The notes under the pieces: generated by a model
The model's input: only the letters and a program-made list of their open reading frames with translations
Database searches by the model: none
What the model was told of the DNA's origin: nothing
DNA from: an uncultured Prevotellaceae bacterium
GTDB lineage: Bacteria > Bacteroidota > Bacteroidia > Bacteroidales > Bacteroidaceae
Direction: 5' to 3'
Assembly (NCBI GenBank): GCA_900543815.1
Contig: UQST01000003.1
Coordinates: 1-64,000 of the forward strand
DNA: 64,000 bases
Shown here: positions 33,807-42,631 of the stretch, piece after piece
Layout: each line of letters starts with the position of its first letter
How positions within the stretch are numbered: position 1 is the first letter of the stretch
Translations under genes and position numbers: made by a program

Positions 33807-33884
33807 GCACCGCGGTGCGATGACTGATGCAGCACGCTGCGTCGGGCATCGGAACGCGGTGCAATGGCATATGCAGCGCGCTGC
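33807..33884. repeat. 78-bp four-dyad element, copy 6
   Basis: Dyads begin at 33807, 33829, 33851 and 33873 (last GCAGCGCGCTGC). Both edges carry the tract: GAAAC on the left and GTTTTC on the right. It lies in the 562-bp gap after fmt. The rest of that gap (33885-34150) holds only a loose imperfect direct repeat (CATTTTC ... GGCCGCAAAC, near 33969 and 34090) and no gene. Confidence 0.92.
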
Positions 33885-34151
33885 GTTTTCCGAGGCAGAA
33901 CCTCCTCCCTGCCAAGCCCACACGGCCTGCCCTTCACCCAGACGCCCTCTCCAACCCCTTCGCAAGCCCATTTTCAGCCCCAAACACAAGGCCGCAAACC
34001 ATGAAGAAACGTCATGGCAGCCCCTCACCAACCCTACTTTTCGCCCAGGACAAAGAGCCTCTGCCACAGAGCCAGCCGCCCCGAAGCCGCATTTTCTGGC
34101 GCAGCAAGCACAAAAAAGGCCGCAAACATTGGGATACTCGGAATATTATAT

Positions 34152-34159
34152 GTAAATTT
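34152..34159 (+). promoter_or_regulatory. -7 element (TAAATTTG) for the sigma factor gene
   Basis: TAAATTTG lies 99 bp upstream of the ATG at 34259. Confidence 0.55.
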
Positions 34160-34258
34160 GCAGCGTAGAGATTACAAAAACAGATAGAACAACCACAACA
34201 CATAAACCACGTTGCCTATAGAGAAGAAACTACTCCAAATCAACAAAGGAAGACAGTG

Positions 34259-34849
34259 ATGAACAAACTGGATGCAATGACCGACCATGACCTGGCCGAA
34301 TTGTATGAACAAGGCAACGATAAAGCATTTGATGAGCTGCTGCGCAGGCATCAGGATTATGTGTACTCCTACATACTCTTCATATGCAAGAACGAGGACA
34401 CGGCACAGGACGTGTTCCAGGATACATTTGCCCGCGCAATAGTAGCCATCAGGAACCACAAGTACCAGAAGACCGGTAAGTTCAGCGCCTGGCTGGTGCG
34501 CATAGCCCATAACCTGGCCATCGACCGCACAAGGAACGCCGAGCCCGGGCTCACGCTGACGCATGACGACCTCCCGCTGGGCGTAACCAACAGCCTGCGC
34601 TTCAGCGAAGGGACGGTGGAGAACCGCATTATAGAGAGCCAGGATACCGAGTGCCTGCGCTCTCTGCTCAACTATCTGCCCGAGGTGCAGCGCGAAGTGG
34701 TCATCATGAAATTCTATGAGGACCTGTCATTCAAGGAGATTGCCGAGAAGACGGGAGTGAGTATCAACACATCGCTGGGACGCATGAGGTATGCACTCAT
34801 CAACCTGCGCAAACTCATCCAACAGCACCAGATGAGTCTGGTGGGCTGA
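34259..34849 (+). CDS. ECF-type RNA polymerase sigma factor
   Basis: The 196-residue protein has sigma region 2 (FDELLRRHQDYVYSYILF, then DTAQDVFQDTFARA near residues 47-60) and region 4 (LPEVQREVVIMKFYEDLSFK, EIAEKTGVSINTSLGRMRYA). No anti-sigma gene is adjacent, and it is not next to a SusCD-type operon, so its signal is unknown. The ATG at 34259 is chosen over a GTG one codon earlier. An intrinsic terminator follows. Confidence 0.9.
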   Translation: MNKLDAMTDHDLAELYEQGNDKAFDELLRRHQDYVYSYILFICKNEDTAQDVFQDTFARAIVAIRNHKYQKTGKFSAWLVRIAHNLAIDRTRNAEPGLTLTHDDLPLGVTNSLRFSEGTVENRIIESQDTECLRSLLNYLPEVQREVVIMKFYEDLSFKEIAEKTGVSINTSLGRMRYALINLRKLIQQHQMSLVG

Positions 34850-34867
34850 CCCCAAGGACACCCACAC

Positions 34868-34898
34868 AATGCCGCTCCAGAACACAGAGCGGCATTTT
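34868..34898 (+). terminator. Intrinsic terminator of the sigma factor gene
   Basis: AATGCCGCT and AGCGGCATT arms are followed by TTCTTTTC. Confidence 0.85.
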
Positions 34899-35003
34899 CT
34901 TTTCAAAAAACTCTGTTCCCTTGCACAATAAAAGCACACGTGCGCACGTTCTAACAATATAAGGCGGGCACAAAGACCGCCCAAACCCCTCAAAAACGCG
35001 CCT

Positions 35004-35117
35004 ATGGAACAGACTTTACCCCTCCCCTACATCTCTCCCGGAGCCGCCGTACTGGCACGGGTACGACAGTTTGCCCGCATCTACAGGCCGCAATGTGAAG
35101 ATACAGAAAACCGCTAA
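35004..35117 (+). CDS. Possible 37-residue peptide upstream of rpe
   Basis: An ATG at 35004 opens a 37-codon frame (starting MEQTLPLPYISPGAAVLARV) that stops 4 bp before the rpe ATG. The LPYISP start is reminiscent of short Bacteroidales peptides, but the rest is not. It could also be chance. No promoter element was recognised. Confidence 0.25.
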   Translation: MEQTLPLPYISPGAAVLARVRQFARIYRPQCEDTENR

Positions 35118-35121
35118 AGAG

Positions 35122-35766
35122 ATGATTGTTTCCCCATCACTATTGTCGGCCAACTTCGGCAACCTGCAGGCCGACATGGACTGGCTCAACAGGAGCAGCG
35201 CCGACTGGTTGCACATCGACATCATGGACGGTGTGTTCGTACCGAACATATCCTTTGGCTTCCCCGTGCTGAAGCATGTGGCGAAGTTGTGTGAGAAACC
35301 CCTGGACGTGCACTTGATGATAGTACAGCCCGAGAAGTTCATACCCGAGGTAAAGGCTCTAGGTGCCTACATGATGAACGTGCACTACGAGGCTTGCCCG
35401 CATCTGCACCGCGTGGTGGGACAGATACATGAGGCCGGCATGAAGGCTGGCGTCACCCTGAATCCCGCCACACCCGTCGAGGTACTGCGCGACATCATCC
35501 AGGACGTGGATATGGTGCTGCTCATGAGCGTCAATCCGGGCTTTGGCGGACAGAAGTTCATCCCCCACACCACCGAGAAGGTGAAGCGCCTGCGTGCGCT
35601 CATCACCGAGACCGGAAGCCAAGCGCTCATCGAGGTGGATGGCGGTGTGAATCTGGAGACAGGACGCCTGCTGGCACAGGCCGGTGCCGATGTGCTGGTG
35701 GCCGGAAGCTACATCTTCGGAGCCGATGACCCTCTGGAGGCCAGCTCGCTGCTGAGTGCATTATGA
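35122..35766 (+). CDS. rpe: Ribulose-phosphate 3-epimerase
   Basis: The 214-residue TIM-barrel enzyme interconverts ribulose-5-phosphate and xylulose-5-phosphate in the pentose phosphate pathway. Motifs: SPSLLSANFGNL, LHIDIMDGVFVPNISFG with the metal-binding His and Asp, MLLMSVNPGFGGQKFIP-type loop (MVLLMSVNPGFGGQKF), and EVDGGVNLET. The ATG at 35122 is preferred over the upstream 35071. Its stop overlaps the comEC start (ATGA). Confidence 0.96.
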   Translation: MIVSPSLLSANFGNLQADMDWLNRSSADWLHIDIMDGVFVPNISFGFPVLKHVAKLCEKPLDVHLMIVQPEKFIPEVKALGAYMMNVHYEACPHLHRVVGQIHEAGMKAGVTLNPATPVEVLRDIIQDVDMVLLMSVNPGFGGQKFIPHTTEKVKRLRALITETGSQALIEVDGGVNLETGRLLAQAGADVLVAGSYIFGADDPLEASSLLSAL

Positions 35767-36914
35767 CACTGGGGCAGCCGCTCTGGTGGAGTGTGGGGCT
35801 ACTGTCGGCCGGCATAGCGGCAGGTTATGCCCTGCCCAGTCTGTGGTATCTGCCCGCCACCCTGCTTCTGCTGGCCGTCGCCACGGGCCTGAGCGCCCTG
35901 AAGAGAGGCAACGGATGGGCCTTGCTGCTCTTCTGGATGGCCTTCGGGGCTGCACGCGCCAGCATGGAAAACCTTTTACCCCAACCGCCCTTGCCCGCAT
36001 GGGAAGCCGTGCAGGCAAGGGCCAAGTTCAAGAGTGACTTTCTGGTACATAGGCTGCAGGAATCTGGTCTGCAGTCCGAGAACCTGTCGCTGGGTTCGGC
36101 CTTGTTGCTGGGCAGGCGCGAAGGCATCAGTCGCGAGACACGGCAGGCCTACTCCGAGAGCGGAGCAGCGCATCTGCTGGCCTTGAGCGGACTGCATCTG
36201 GGTATATTGTATGGTATCTTGCACCTGCTCGTCATCAGGCGCATCAGGTTCTCGGAGTGGCGATGGTTTGCCCTGCCGCCGCTCCTGCTGTTGCTATGGG
36301 GCTACGTGCTGCTGGCCGGACTCCCGCTTTCGCTGGTGAGGGCGGCGGTGATGTGCACGGCGGTGATGACGGCCACACTGGCACAGCGGTTGCTTGCCCC
36401 CATGCACGCACTGGCACTGAGCGCCTTGGGCATACTGCTGGTGAGTCCGTCGTCGCTGCTCAGCATCAGTTTCCAACTGTCATTCCTGGCTGTGTTTTTC
36501 ATCATGATTATCCTCGCCCGCCCTGCCGGCACACCATCGGCACTGATGCGGGTGCGCCAGGCAGCTGCGGTATCGGGGGCTGCTTGGCTGGGCACGGCAC
36601 CTCTGGCAGCCTATTATTTCCACACGATGCCGCTGCTCTCCATCCCGTTGAGCATGCTTCTCATCCCCCTCACCACCGTCATTGTGTATCTCTCCATTGC
36701 CACTCTGGCACTTCCCGTACCGTTATTGGCCACCTGTCTGAGCACGCTCATCGGCCTGCAGAACCACATTGTGACGCTCTGTGCAAACCTTCCCGGCGCG
36801 GTTGTCAGGGGCTTGCACCCCACCTGGTGGCACATAGCACTGGCCTACGTCCTGCTACTGGCTGCCATCACGAGGAGGAACGCGCAGCGCAGGCCTACGG
36901 ATTTCGAAGAATAA
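35763..36914 (+). CDS. ComEC/Rec2-family permease domain protein, short form
   Basis: The 383-residue protein carries the ComEC membrane core: LLLGRREGISRETRQAYSES, then the signature GAAHLLALSGLHLGILYGIL, with about nine hydrophobic segments. Canonical ComEC proteins of about 650-750 residues also have an N-terminal OB-like domain (DUF4131) and a C-terminal metallo-beta-lactamase nuclease domain. Both are absent here, and the frame ends naturally with a charged tail. DNA-channel function is inferred only by family. It is translationally coupled to rpe. Confidence 0.88.
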   Translation: MTLGQPLWWSVGLLSAGIAAGYALPSLWYLPATLLLLAVATGLSALKRGNGWALLLFWMAFGAARASMENLLPQPPLPAWEAVQARAKFKSDFLVHRLQESGLQSENLSLGSALLLGRREGISRETRQAYSESGAAHLLALSGLHLGILYGILHLLVIRRIRFSEWRWFALPPLLLLLWGYVLLAGLPLSLVRAAVMCTAVMTATLAQRLLAPMHALALSALGILLVSPSSLLSISFQLSFLAVFFIMIILARPAGTPSALMRVRQAAAVSGAAWLGTAPLAAYYFHTMPLLSIPLSMLLIPLTTVIVYLSIATLALPVPLLATCLSTLIGLQNHIVTLCANLPGAVVRGLHPTWWHIALAYVLLLAAITRRNAQRRPTDFEE

Positions 36915-36928
36915 GGGAAGCAGATGCG

Positions 36929-38734
36929 TCAATCCACAGAGAAGTCTGAGAGCAACTGTCGATAGGCCGAGAGCACGGCGCTCTTGCGTATGAAGCCCAC
37001 GAAACGACCCTCGTCATCCACCACGGGCAGCGTCCAGGCACGGGTGCGGTCGAACACTGACACCACCACATCCATGCTGTCGTTGACCGAAAGCAAAGCC
37101 TGTGGCTGCTTCATCAGTTGCGACACGCGGAACTCGCGGTAAAGTTCTGTGCGGAACACCACATGGCGTATGTCGTCGAGATAGACTGCGCCCACAAACT
37201 TCATCTGGCGGTTGACCACAGGGAACACATGATTGCGGCTGTTGCTCACCTGCGTGGCCACATCGCCCAGAGTCATGTCTGGATAGAGCACATGATCATA
37301 ATGCTGAATCACGCTGTCCATGCTCATCAGGGTGAGGATAGCCTTGTCGGTATGATGGGTGAGCAGTTCGCCTCGCTGGGCAAGGCGCATTGCATAGATG
37401 CTGTGAGGCTCAAAGGCCTTGATGGTCAGGTAGGCCACCACCGACACAATCATCAGTGGCATAAAGAGAGCATAGCCGCCCGTGAGCTCGGCAATGAGGA
37501 AGATACCAGTGAGGGGCGCGTGCATCACACCGCTCATAAGGCCGCACATGCCCAACATGGCAAAGTTGCGCACAGGCACGGGAATGCCCAGCACATCGTA
37601 GTTGTTCCACAGCCGGCTGAAGATGAAGCCGCTGATGCAGCCCAAGAACAGGCTGGGAGCGAATATACCACCGCATCCGCCACCGCCGTTTGTAGCTGTG
37701 GAGGCAAAGACCTTGAACAGTACGACGAGCAACAGATAGACGAGCAAGTGGTCACTTCCATAGAAGAGAGAGCGATTCATAGCCATATCCCAGTCGGCCT
37801 CACCGTTGCCATTGAGCAGAAGCTTTATCAAGTCATAGCCCTCGCCATACAGTGAGGGAAGCAGGTAGATGAGCGTGCTGAGCATCACACCACCCAGTGC
37901 CAGGCGGGCATAAGGCCCTTGCAAGCGGCGGAACACGCCCTCGGTGGCATTCATGGTGCGGGTGAAATAGAGGGAGACAAGGCCGCACACGACACCCAGA
38001 AGCAGATAGGCCGGCATACGGCTCACGGCAAAGGTGTCCTGCAGATGGAACTCAAAGAGAGGGGTCGTGCCCGAGACGGCAAAGGTGAGAGCCGCTGCGG
38101 TGACGCTGCTGACCAGCAGAGGGAGCAGACTGGTCATGGTGAGGTCGATCATCAACACCTCGAGCACAAAGACCAGACCAGCGATGGGAGCCTTGAAGAT
38201 GCCTGCCACAGCACCTGCCGCACCACATCCCACAAGCAGCATCATCTGCCTGGCCGACAACCGGAAGATGCGTCCCAGGGTACTGCCTATGGCACTGCCC
38301 GTGAGCACGATGGGAGCCTCGGCACCCACCGAACCGCCAAAGCCGATGGTGATGGCGCTGGCAATGACAGAGGTGAAGGTGTTATGGGAACGGATGTTGC
38401 TCTGCTTGCGGGCAATGGCGAACAGTATCTTGGTCACTCCGTGGCTGATATCATCACGTACCACATAACGCACAAAGAGCATGGTGAGCCAGATGCCCAC
38501 TACAGGGTAAACGAGGTAAAGCCAGTTGGACCCCGTCATCACGAACTCGTGGGTGAGCAGTTCCTCAATCTGCCCAATAAGCCACTTCAGCAGCATGCCC
38601 GCGCAGGCTGTGAAGATGCCTACCAGTAAACTGATGAAGAGAAGGAACTGATTGTCGCTCACATGCCTTCTGCGCCACCTGAGTGCCCAGGCTGCCGCCT
38701 TGCGCGCTCTGGTATTCCGCTTTTCCCTTTCCAT
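36929..38734 (-). CDS. CLC-family chloride channel/transporter with CBS domains
   Basis: The 601-residue membrane protein has CLC signatures: GSVGAEAPIVLTGSAIGS (gating glutamate near residue 142), KAPIAGLVFVLEVLMID and GGGCGGIFAPSLFLG. Two CBS modules follow (SRNHVFPVVNRQMKFVGAVY; AWTLPVVDDEGRFVGFI), probably binding nucleotides. The position of the intracellular proton glutamate (E203 of E. coli ClC-ec1) is valine here (FVLEV), as in CLC channels, so passive chloride flow is possible. The selectivity-filter GSGIP is replaced by DISHGV. Confidence 0.92.
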   Translation of the reverse strand: MEREKRNTRARKAAAWALRWRRRHVSDNQFLLFISLLVGIFTACAGMLLKWLIGQIEELLTHEFVMTGSNWLYLVYPVVGIWLTMLFVRYVVRDDISHGVTKILFAIARKQSNIRSHNTFTSVIASAITIGFGGSVGAEAPIVLTGSAIGSTLGRIFRLSARQMMLLVGCGAAGAVAGIFKAPIAGLVFVLEVLMIDLTMTSLLPLLVSSVTAAALTFAVSGTTPLFEFHLQDTFAVSRMPAYLLLGVVCGLVSLYFTRTMNATEGVFRRLQGPYARLALGGVMLSTLIYLLPSLYGEGYDLIKLLLNGNGEADWDMAMNRSLFYGSDHLLVYLLLVVLFKVFASTATNGGGGCGGIFAPSLFLGCISGFIFSRLWNNYDVLGIPVPVRNFAMLGMCGLMSGVMHAPLTGIFLIAELTGGYALFMPLMIVSVVAYLTIKAFEPHSIYAMRLAQRGELLTHHTDKAILTLMSMDSVIQHYDHVLYPDMTLGDVATQVSNSRNHVFPVVNRQMKFVGAVYLDDIRHVVFRTELYREFRVSQLMKQPQALLSVNDSMDVVVSVFDRTRAWTLPVVDDEGRFVGFIRKSAVLSAYRQLLSDFSVD

Positions 38735-38789
38735 GCTTGTCCTGTGTGTCTATGGTTATGATTACGGTTCTGCACGCTGGTGCTGACGG

Positions 38790-39368
38790 TCACTTACGGA
38801 TGATATGGACCTCACCGTCCTGCCCGAGCTTGATGATCTGGCTGGGTTTGGCCTTGGCCAGATCGTTCTGTCTGGACCTCATCACGTAGTCAACTCCTGC
38901 CACTATCTCGGGTGAAATCTCGGAGAAGTTGGCTGGAGAAGGCTCGCCACTCACGTTGGCGCTGGTGCTCACCACCGCCTTCTGGAAACGGAAGCACAGT
39001 TCGTGACTGATGGCTTCCTGGGTGACACGCATACCCACACTGCCATCCTCGGCAATGAGTTCGGGTGCGAGGTTGCAGGCACCGTCGAGGATGAGTGTCA
39101 GAGGTTTGCTGGCAAACTCAATCAAGTCCCATGCCACGTCGGGCACACGGAACACATATCGCTGCAGACGATTGGCGCTATCCACCAGGCAGATGAGTGC
39201 CTTGCTGTCGTCACGCCGCTTCAACTGATATACCCGCTTGACTGCCTCGCTGTTGGAAGCGTCACAACCAATGCCCCAAATGGTATCGGTGGGATAAAGA
39301 ATAAGGCCGCCCGAGCGCAGCGTCTGCACTGCCTGGCGTATGTCTTCGGCTATTTCCTTCTGTGTCAT
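38790..39368 (-). CDS. Threonylcarbamoyl-AMP synthase (Sua5/YciO/YrdC family)
   Basis: The 192-residue protein makes threonylcarbamoyl-AMP from threonine, bicarbonate and ATP for the t6A37 modification of tRNA. The core is GLILYPTDTIWGIGCDASNS, then YQLKRRDDSKALICLV and VSTSANVSGEPSP. It lacks the extra Sua5 C-terminal domain, so it is the short TsaC type; the YciO subgroup cannot be excluded. MtaB, encoded elsewhere in this window, acts on the same base. Confidence 0.9.
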   Translation of the reverse strand: MTQKEIAEDIRQAVQTLRSGGLILYPTDTIWGIGCDASNSEAVKRVYQLKRRDDSKALICLVDSANRLQRYVFRVPDVAWDLIEFASKPLTLILDGACNLAPELIAEDGSVGMRVTQEAISHELCFRFQKAVVSTSANVSGEPSPANFSEISPEIVAGVDYVMRSRQNDLAKAKPSQIIKLGQDGEVHIIRK

Positions 39369-39416
39369 AGGGTTCCGTTTATCATTTATATACTATGGGT
39401 TAAAGAATGGAATGGA

Positions 39417-39506
39417 GTCCTGCATGCCTGCTGTTGGCTTAGAGTCAGAGGAGCAATGCGCTGTCTGCCCGACTGGAGGGTTGTCCTGCATGCCTGCTGT
39501 TGGCTT
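39417..39506. repeat. 24-bp perfect direct repeat with 66-bp spacing
   Basis: GTCCTGCATGCCTGCTGTTG plus four further bases occurs at 39417-39440 and again at 39483-39506. The following segments are also loosely alike (TTAGAGTCAGAGG, TTGGGATGGAGG). The repeat lies in the 245-bp gap between the YrdC-family gene and prfC, which has no gene. Confidence 0.85.
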
Positions 39507-39614
39507 GGGATGGAGGTTAGAGTTGAGTGTTGTGGGCGTAGGGGGCGGTTGGGGATTAGAGACCAGGCACGTTGTGGGAACCGGCCTTTGACCCTCAAAC
39601 ATCAGGCTCTGCCC

Positions 39615-41189
39615 TTAGAACTCGCTGGTGAAGTGGAATTTCAGATGCTTGAAATCCTGCTGCGCCATGGTGAGCACATAGCCGGAGTCGGCCAGGAAGA
39701 CGTCTCTTCCCTCTCGGTCACGCGCCATGTACTGGTACTTGCGCTTCTTGAAATGCTCCAGCTCATCCTCATGACCCGGCTCACACTCCACCCAGCATGC
39801 CTTATAGAGGCTCACTGGCTCCCATCGGCATTTGGCTCCGTACTCGTTCTCCAAGCGGTACTGGATAACCTCGAACTGCAGTTGTCCCACCGTGCCAATG
39901 AGCTTGCGGCCGTTGAACTGGTTGATGAAAAGCTGTGCCACACCCTCGTCCATGAGTTGATTGATACCCTTCTCAAGCTGCTTGGTCTTCATAGGGTCGG
40001 CATTCTCGATATACTTGAACATCTCGGGCGAGAAGGAGGGCAGACCGCGATAATGCAGTGACTCACCCTCAGTAAGCGTATCACCTATCTTGAAGATGCC
40101 GTTGTCGGGCAAGCCCACTATGTCTCCGGGCCATGCCTCATCGATGGTCTCCTTGCGCTGCGCCATGAACTGTGTGGGGCTGCTGAAGCGTACGGTCTTG
40201 CCCAGACGCTGGTGCTGGTAGGGAGCGTTGCGCACAAACTTGCCCGAGCACACCTTACAGAAGGCGATACAGCTGCGGTGGTTGGGGTCGATATTGGCGG
40301 TAATCTTGAAGATGAAGCCCGTAAACTTGGGCTCGTCAGGCTGCACCATGCGCTCCACGGCCTGCGTGGGACGGGGGCAGGGGGCTATCTGCACAAAGCA
40401 GTCAAGCAGTTCCTGCACGCCGAAGTTATTGAGAGCAGAGCCGAAGAAGACGGGTGCCACCTCGGCATCAAGGTACTTCTCCACGCTGAACTCTGGATAG
40501 ACTCCGTCCACGAGCTCCAGATCATCACGCAATTTGGCGGCATCGTCGCTGCCCACCATATCGTCGAGCTGCTGGCTGTCAATGTCCACCTCCACCTTCT
40601 CCGTCACCTTCTGTTTGTCGGGGGTGAACAGATTGAGGCGCTGTTCAAAGATGTTATAGACGCCCTTGAAGCGCATGCCCTGGTTGATGGGCCACGACAG
40701 GGGACGCACAGCAATCTGCAGCTCCTCCTCGAGCTCATCGAGAAGATCAAAGGGGTCGCGGCCTTCGCGGTCCATCTTATTGACGTAGATGATGACAGGC
40801 GTCCTGCGCATACGGCAAACGCTCATCAGTTTGCGGGTCTGCGCTTCCACTCCCTTGGCACTGTCCACCACAATGATAGCGCTGTCCACTGCGGTGAGCG
40901 TACGGAAGGTGTCCTCTGCGAAGTCCTGGTGACCCGGTGTGTCGAGGATGTTGACCTTGTAGCCCTGGTACTCAAACTCCATCACACTGGTGGTGACCGA
41001 TATTCCGCGCTGCTTCTCAATCTCCATCCAGTCGCTGGTGGCCGATTTGCGTATCTTGTTGCTCTTCACTGCTCCGGCCACCTGAATCTGCCCTCCGAAG
41101 AGCAGGAGCTTCTCGGTGAGCGTGGTCTTACCCGCATCGGGGTGTGAAATGATGGCAAAGGTGCGCCTTCTCTCTATTTCCTGATTCAT
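39615..41189 (-). CDS. prfC: Peptide chain release factor 3
   Basis: The 524-residue GTPase recycles RF1 and RF2 from the ribosome. The G domain is canonical: [56 protein letters not shown] and [16 protein letters not shown]. Domains 2 and 3 follow ([20 protein letters not shown]). The normal DTPGH motif contrasts with the changed motif in the EF-G paralogue at 27335. Confidence 0.96.
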   Translation of the reverse strand: MNQEIERRRTFAIISHPDAGKTTLTEKLLLFGGQIQVAGAVKSNKIRKSATSDWMEIEKQRGISVTTSVMEFEYQGYKVNILDTPGHQDFAEDTFRTLTAVDSAIIVVDSAKGVEAQTRKLMSVCRMRRTPVIIYVNKMDREGRDPFDLLDELEEELQIAVRPLSWPINQGMRFKGVYNIFEQRLNLFTPDKQKVTEKVEVDIDSQQLDDMVGSDDAAKLRDDLELVDGVYPEFSVEKYLDAEVAPVFFGSALNNFGVQELLDCFVQIAPCPRPTQAVERMVQPDEPKFTGFIFKITANIDPNHRSCIAFCKVCSGKFVRNAPYQHQRLGKTVRFSSPTQFMAQRKETIDEAWPGDIVGLPDNGIFKIGDTLTEGESLHYRGLPSFSPEMFKYIENADPMKTKQLEKGINQLMDEGVAQLFINQFNGRKLIGTVGQLQFEVIQYRLENEYGAKCRWEPVSLYKACWVECEPGHEDELEHFKKRKYQYMARDREGRDVFLADSGYVLTMAQQDFKHLKFHFTSEF

Positions 41190-41241
41190 CTATTATGCTT
41201 GTGTTGCTTATTTGTTAGAATGCTCTTGTGTATTCCTGTGC

Positions 41242-41766
41242 CTACTGCTGTGGTTCGCGATAGAGCTTGCCCAGCATGTCCATGAGCTGTGCCACGGGCT
41301 TGAGACCCTCGCGCGTGCTCTCGCTCACCGCCTGGTGCCGCATATCGAGCACGCTTAGCCCATAGATGGCATCCATGCAGTTCTCCACCTCGCTCTTGGC
41401 TCTGCCGCCCTTGGCACGCAGTTCCACCAGGATGGGGAGCACACGGGCATAGGCAGCCTCGTACTCCGGGTGCTTGTGGTCAACCAGCAGCTCCTGGTGC
41501 CGGTCCTGCAAGAGGGTGAGCGTAGCCCGCACCACCTGCACGTGTCCATGCTCCTGGCAGCCCTCGTCCTTCATCATCCGGGCCAGTGCGCCATACCATT
41601 CGGTGGCCTGAGCCATCTGCTCCTCGGTGTAACCGAAGCGCGTGAGATAACTGTCACGCAGGCGCTCCACATCGAGTCCGCAGGCGCGCACCACATCCTC
41701 CACCTGGTACATGTAGGCCAGATAGGCCGTTACATTCTGCTGTCTGAGTTTTTCTGCAATAAACAT
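41242..41766 (-). CDS. DUF4924 family protein
   Basis: The 174-residue soluble protein starts MFIAEKLRQQNVTAYLAYMY with the next segment QVEDVVRACGLD, which fits my recollection of DUF4924, a Bacteroidetes-restricted family of unknown function. It is predicted to be mostly helical with no signal peptide. Upstream, at 41784-41812, an AT-alternating stretch switches to TGTACGCGCGC. Confidence 0.78.
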   Translation of the reverse strand: MFIAEKLRQQNVTAYLAYMYQVEDVVRACGLDVERLRDSYLTRFGYTEEQMAQATEWYGALARMMKDEGCQEHGHVQVVRATLTLLQDRHQELLVDHKHPEYEAAYARVLPILVELRAKGGRAKSEVENCMDAIYGLSVLDMRHQAVSESTREGLKPVAQLMDMLGKLYREPQQ

Positions 41767-41783
41767 CGGTTCACTCTCCGTCT

Positions 41784-41812
41784 CCTATATATATATTAAA
41801 TGTACGCGCGCA
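41784..41812. other. AT-alternating to CG-alternating junction
   Basis: CTATATATATATTAAATGTACGCGCGC lies 18-46 bp upstream of the DUF4924 gene. It resembles the junction at 32566-32592. On the minus strand it includes TACATTTA, one base from a -7 box, so it may be a promoter. Confidence 0.45.
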
Positions 41813-41834
41813 CCCGCACGTACCATACTACTTG

Positions 41835-42488
41835 TCACCGCAGGCCAAGGATTCCATACACCAGTCCGCACACTGCTACCAGCATCACCATGATGCCCAG
41901 ACTGCGGTTGAGCAGTCGCAGCTTCTCCATGCTGAACCGGTTCCTCACGCGATGGAGCACCGCTGTGAGCACGTACCACCAGAGCACAGCCCCACCGAAG
42001 AGCCCCACGTAGCCAGCCACCATATCGACGGGATGACCGTCGGGCACGAAGCCGAAGCGGGCGAAGAGCACCAGGAAGAAGACCACAATGAGCGGGTTGC
42101 TGCCTGTGAGCAGGAAGCCAGTGAGCATATTGTGGGCCAGAGTGCCTACCTTGCCGCTGGGCTTGACCGCCGGAGCGGGTTTCCAAACGTAGAAGTACAT
42201 GCCGAGGACGAAGAGGACCACACTGCCCAAGAGCCTTAGCCAGCGTACTGCCCAGGGGCTCTCGGCAAAACTCATGGCGAAGCCCATGAAGATGCCAGTG
42301 AGTAGGGCATAGACGAAATCGCTGAACGCGGCTCCCATCCCCGTGATGAAACCGTATTTGCGCCCCTTTAGCAGGGTACGCTGAACCGTAAGGACTCCTA
42401 CGGGTCCCATGGGAGCACTGGACAGGATGCCTATCAGAACACCCCTTACCAGCATCTCCAACATACCTATGATAGCGATGCCTGCCAT
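41835..42488 (-). CDS. LysE/RhtB-family amino acid exporter
   Basis: The 217-residue integral membrane protein begins with a LysE-type helix (RGVLIGILSSAPMGPVGVLT) and LLKGRKYGFITGMGAAFSDF, then about five further hydrophobic segments. The family exports amino acids or related small molecules; the substrate is unknown. I prefer the ATG at 42488 over a TTG at 42500. The nearest -7-like sequence (GAAATTTG on the minus strand) ends about 10 bp upstream. Confidence 0.88.
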   Translation of the reverse strand: MAGIAIIGMLEMLVRGVLIGILSSAPMGPVGVLTVQRTLLKGRKYGFITGMGAAFSDFVYALLTGIFMGFAMSFAESPWAVRWLRLLGSVVLFVLGMYFYVWKPAPAVKPSGKVGTLAHNMLTGFLLTGSNPLIVVFFLVLFARFGFVPDGHPVDMVAGYVGLFGGAVLWWYVLTAVLHRVRNRFSMEKLRLLNRSLGIMVMLVAVCGLVYGILGLR

Positions 42489-42570
42489 ACAGAGGCGCAA
42501 ATTTCGGACTTTTTTCCCTACTTACAACGTTTTTTCCAGGGAAATTAGTCCTACCCTGCAGGATTTTGGC

Positions 42571-42578
42571 TACCTTTG
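42571..42578 (+). promoter_or_regulatory. -7 element (TACCTTTG) for the ROK kinase gene
   Basis: TACCTTTG lies 53 bp upstream of the ATG at 42632. Confidence 0.65.
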
Positions 42579-42631
42579 TAGAGAGAGACAGCAAACTCAG
42601 AACAAGACATAAACCCATAAAAAGAACTACA

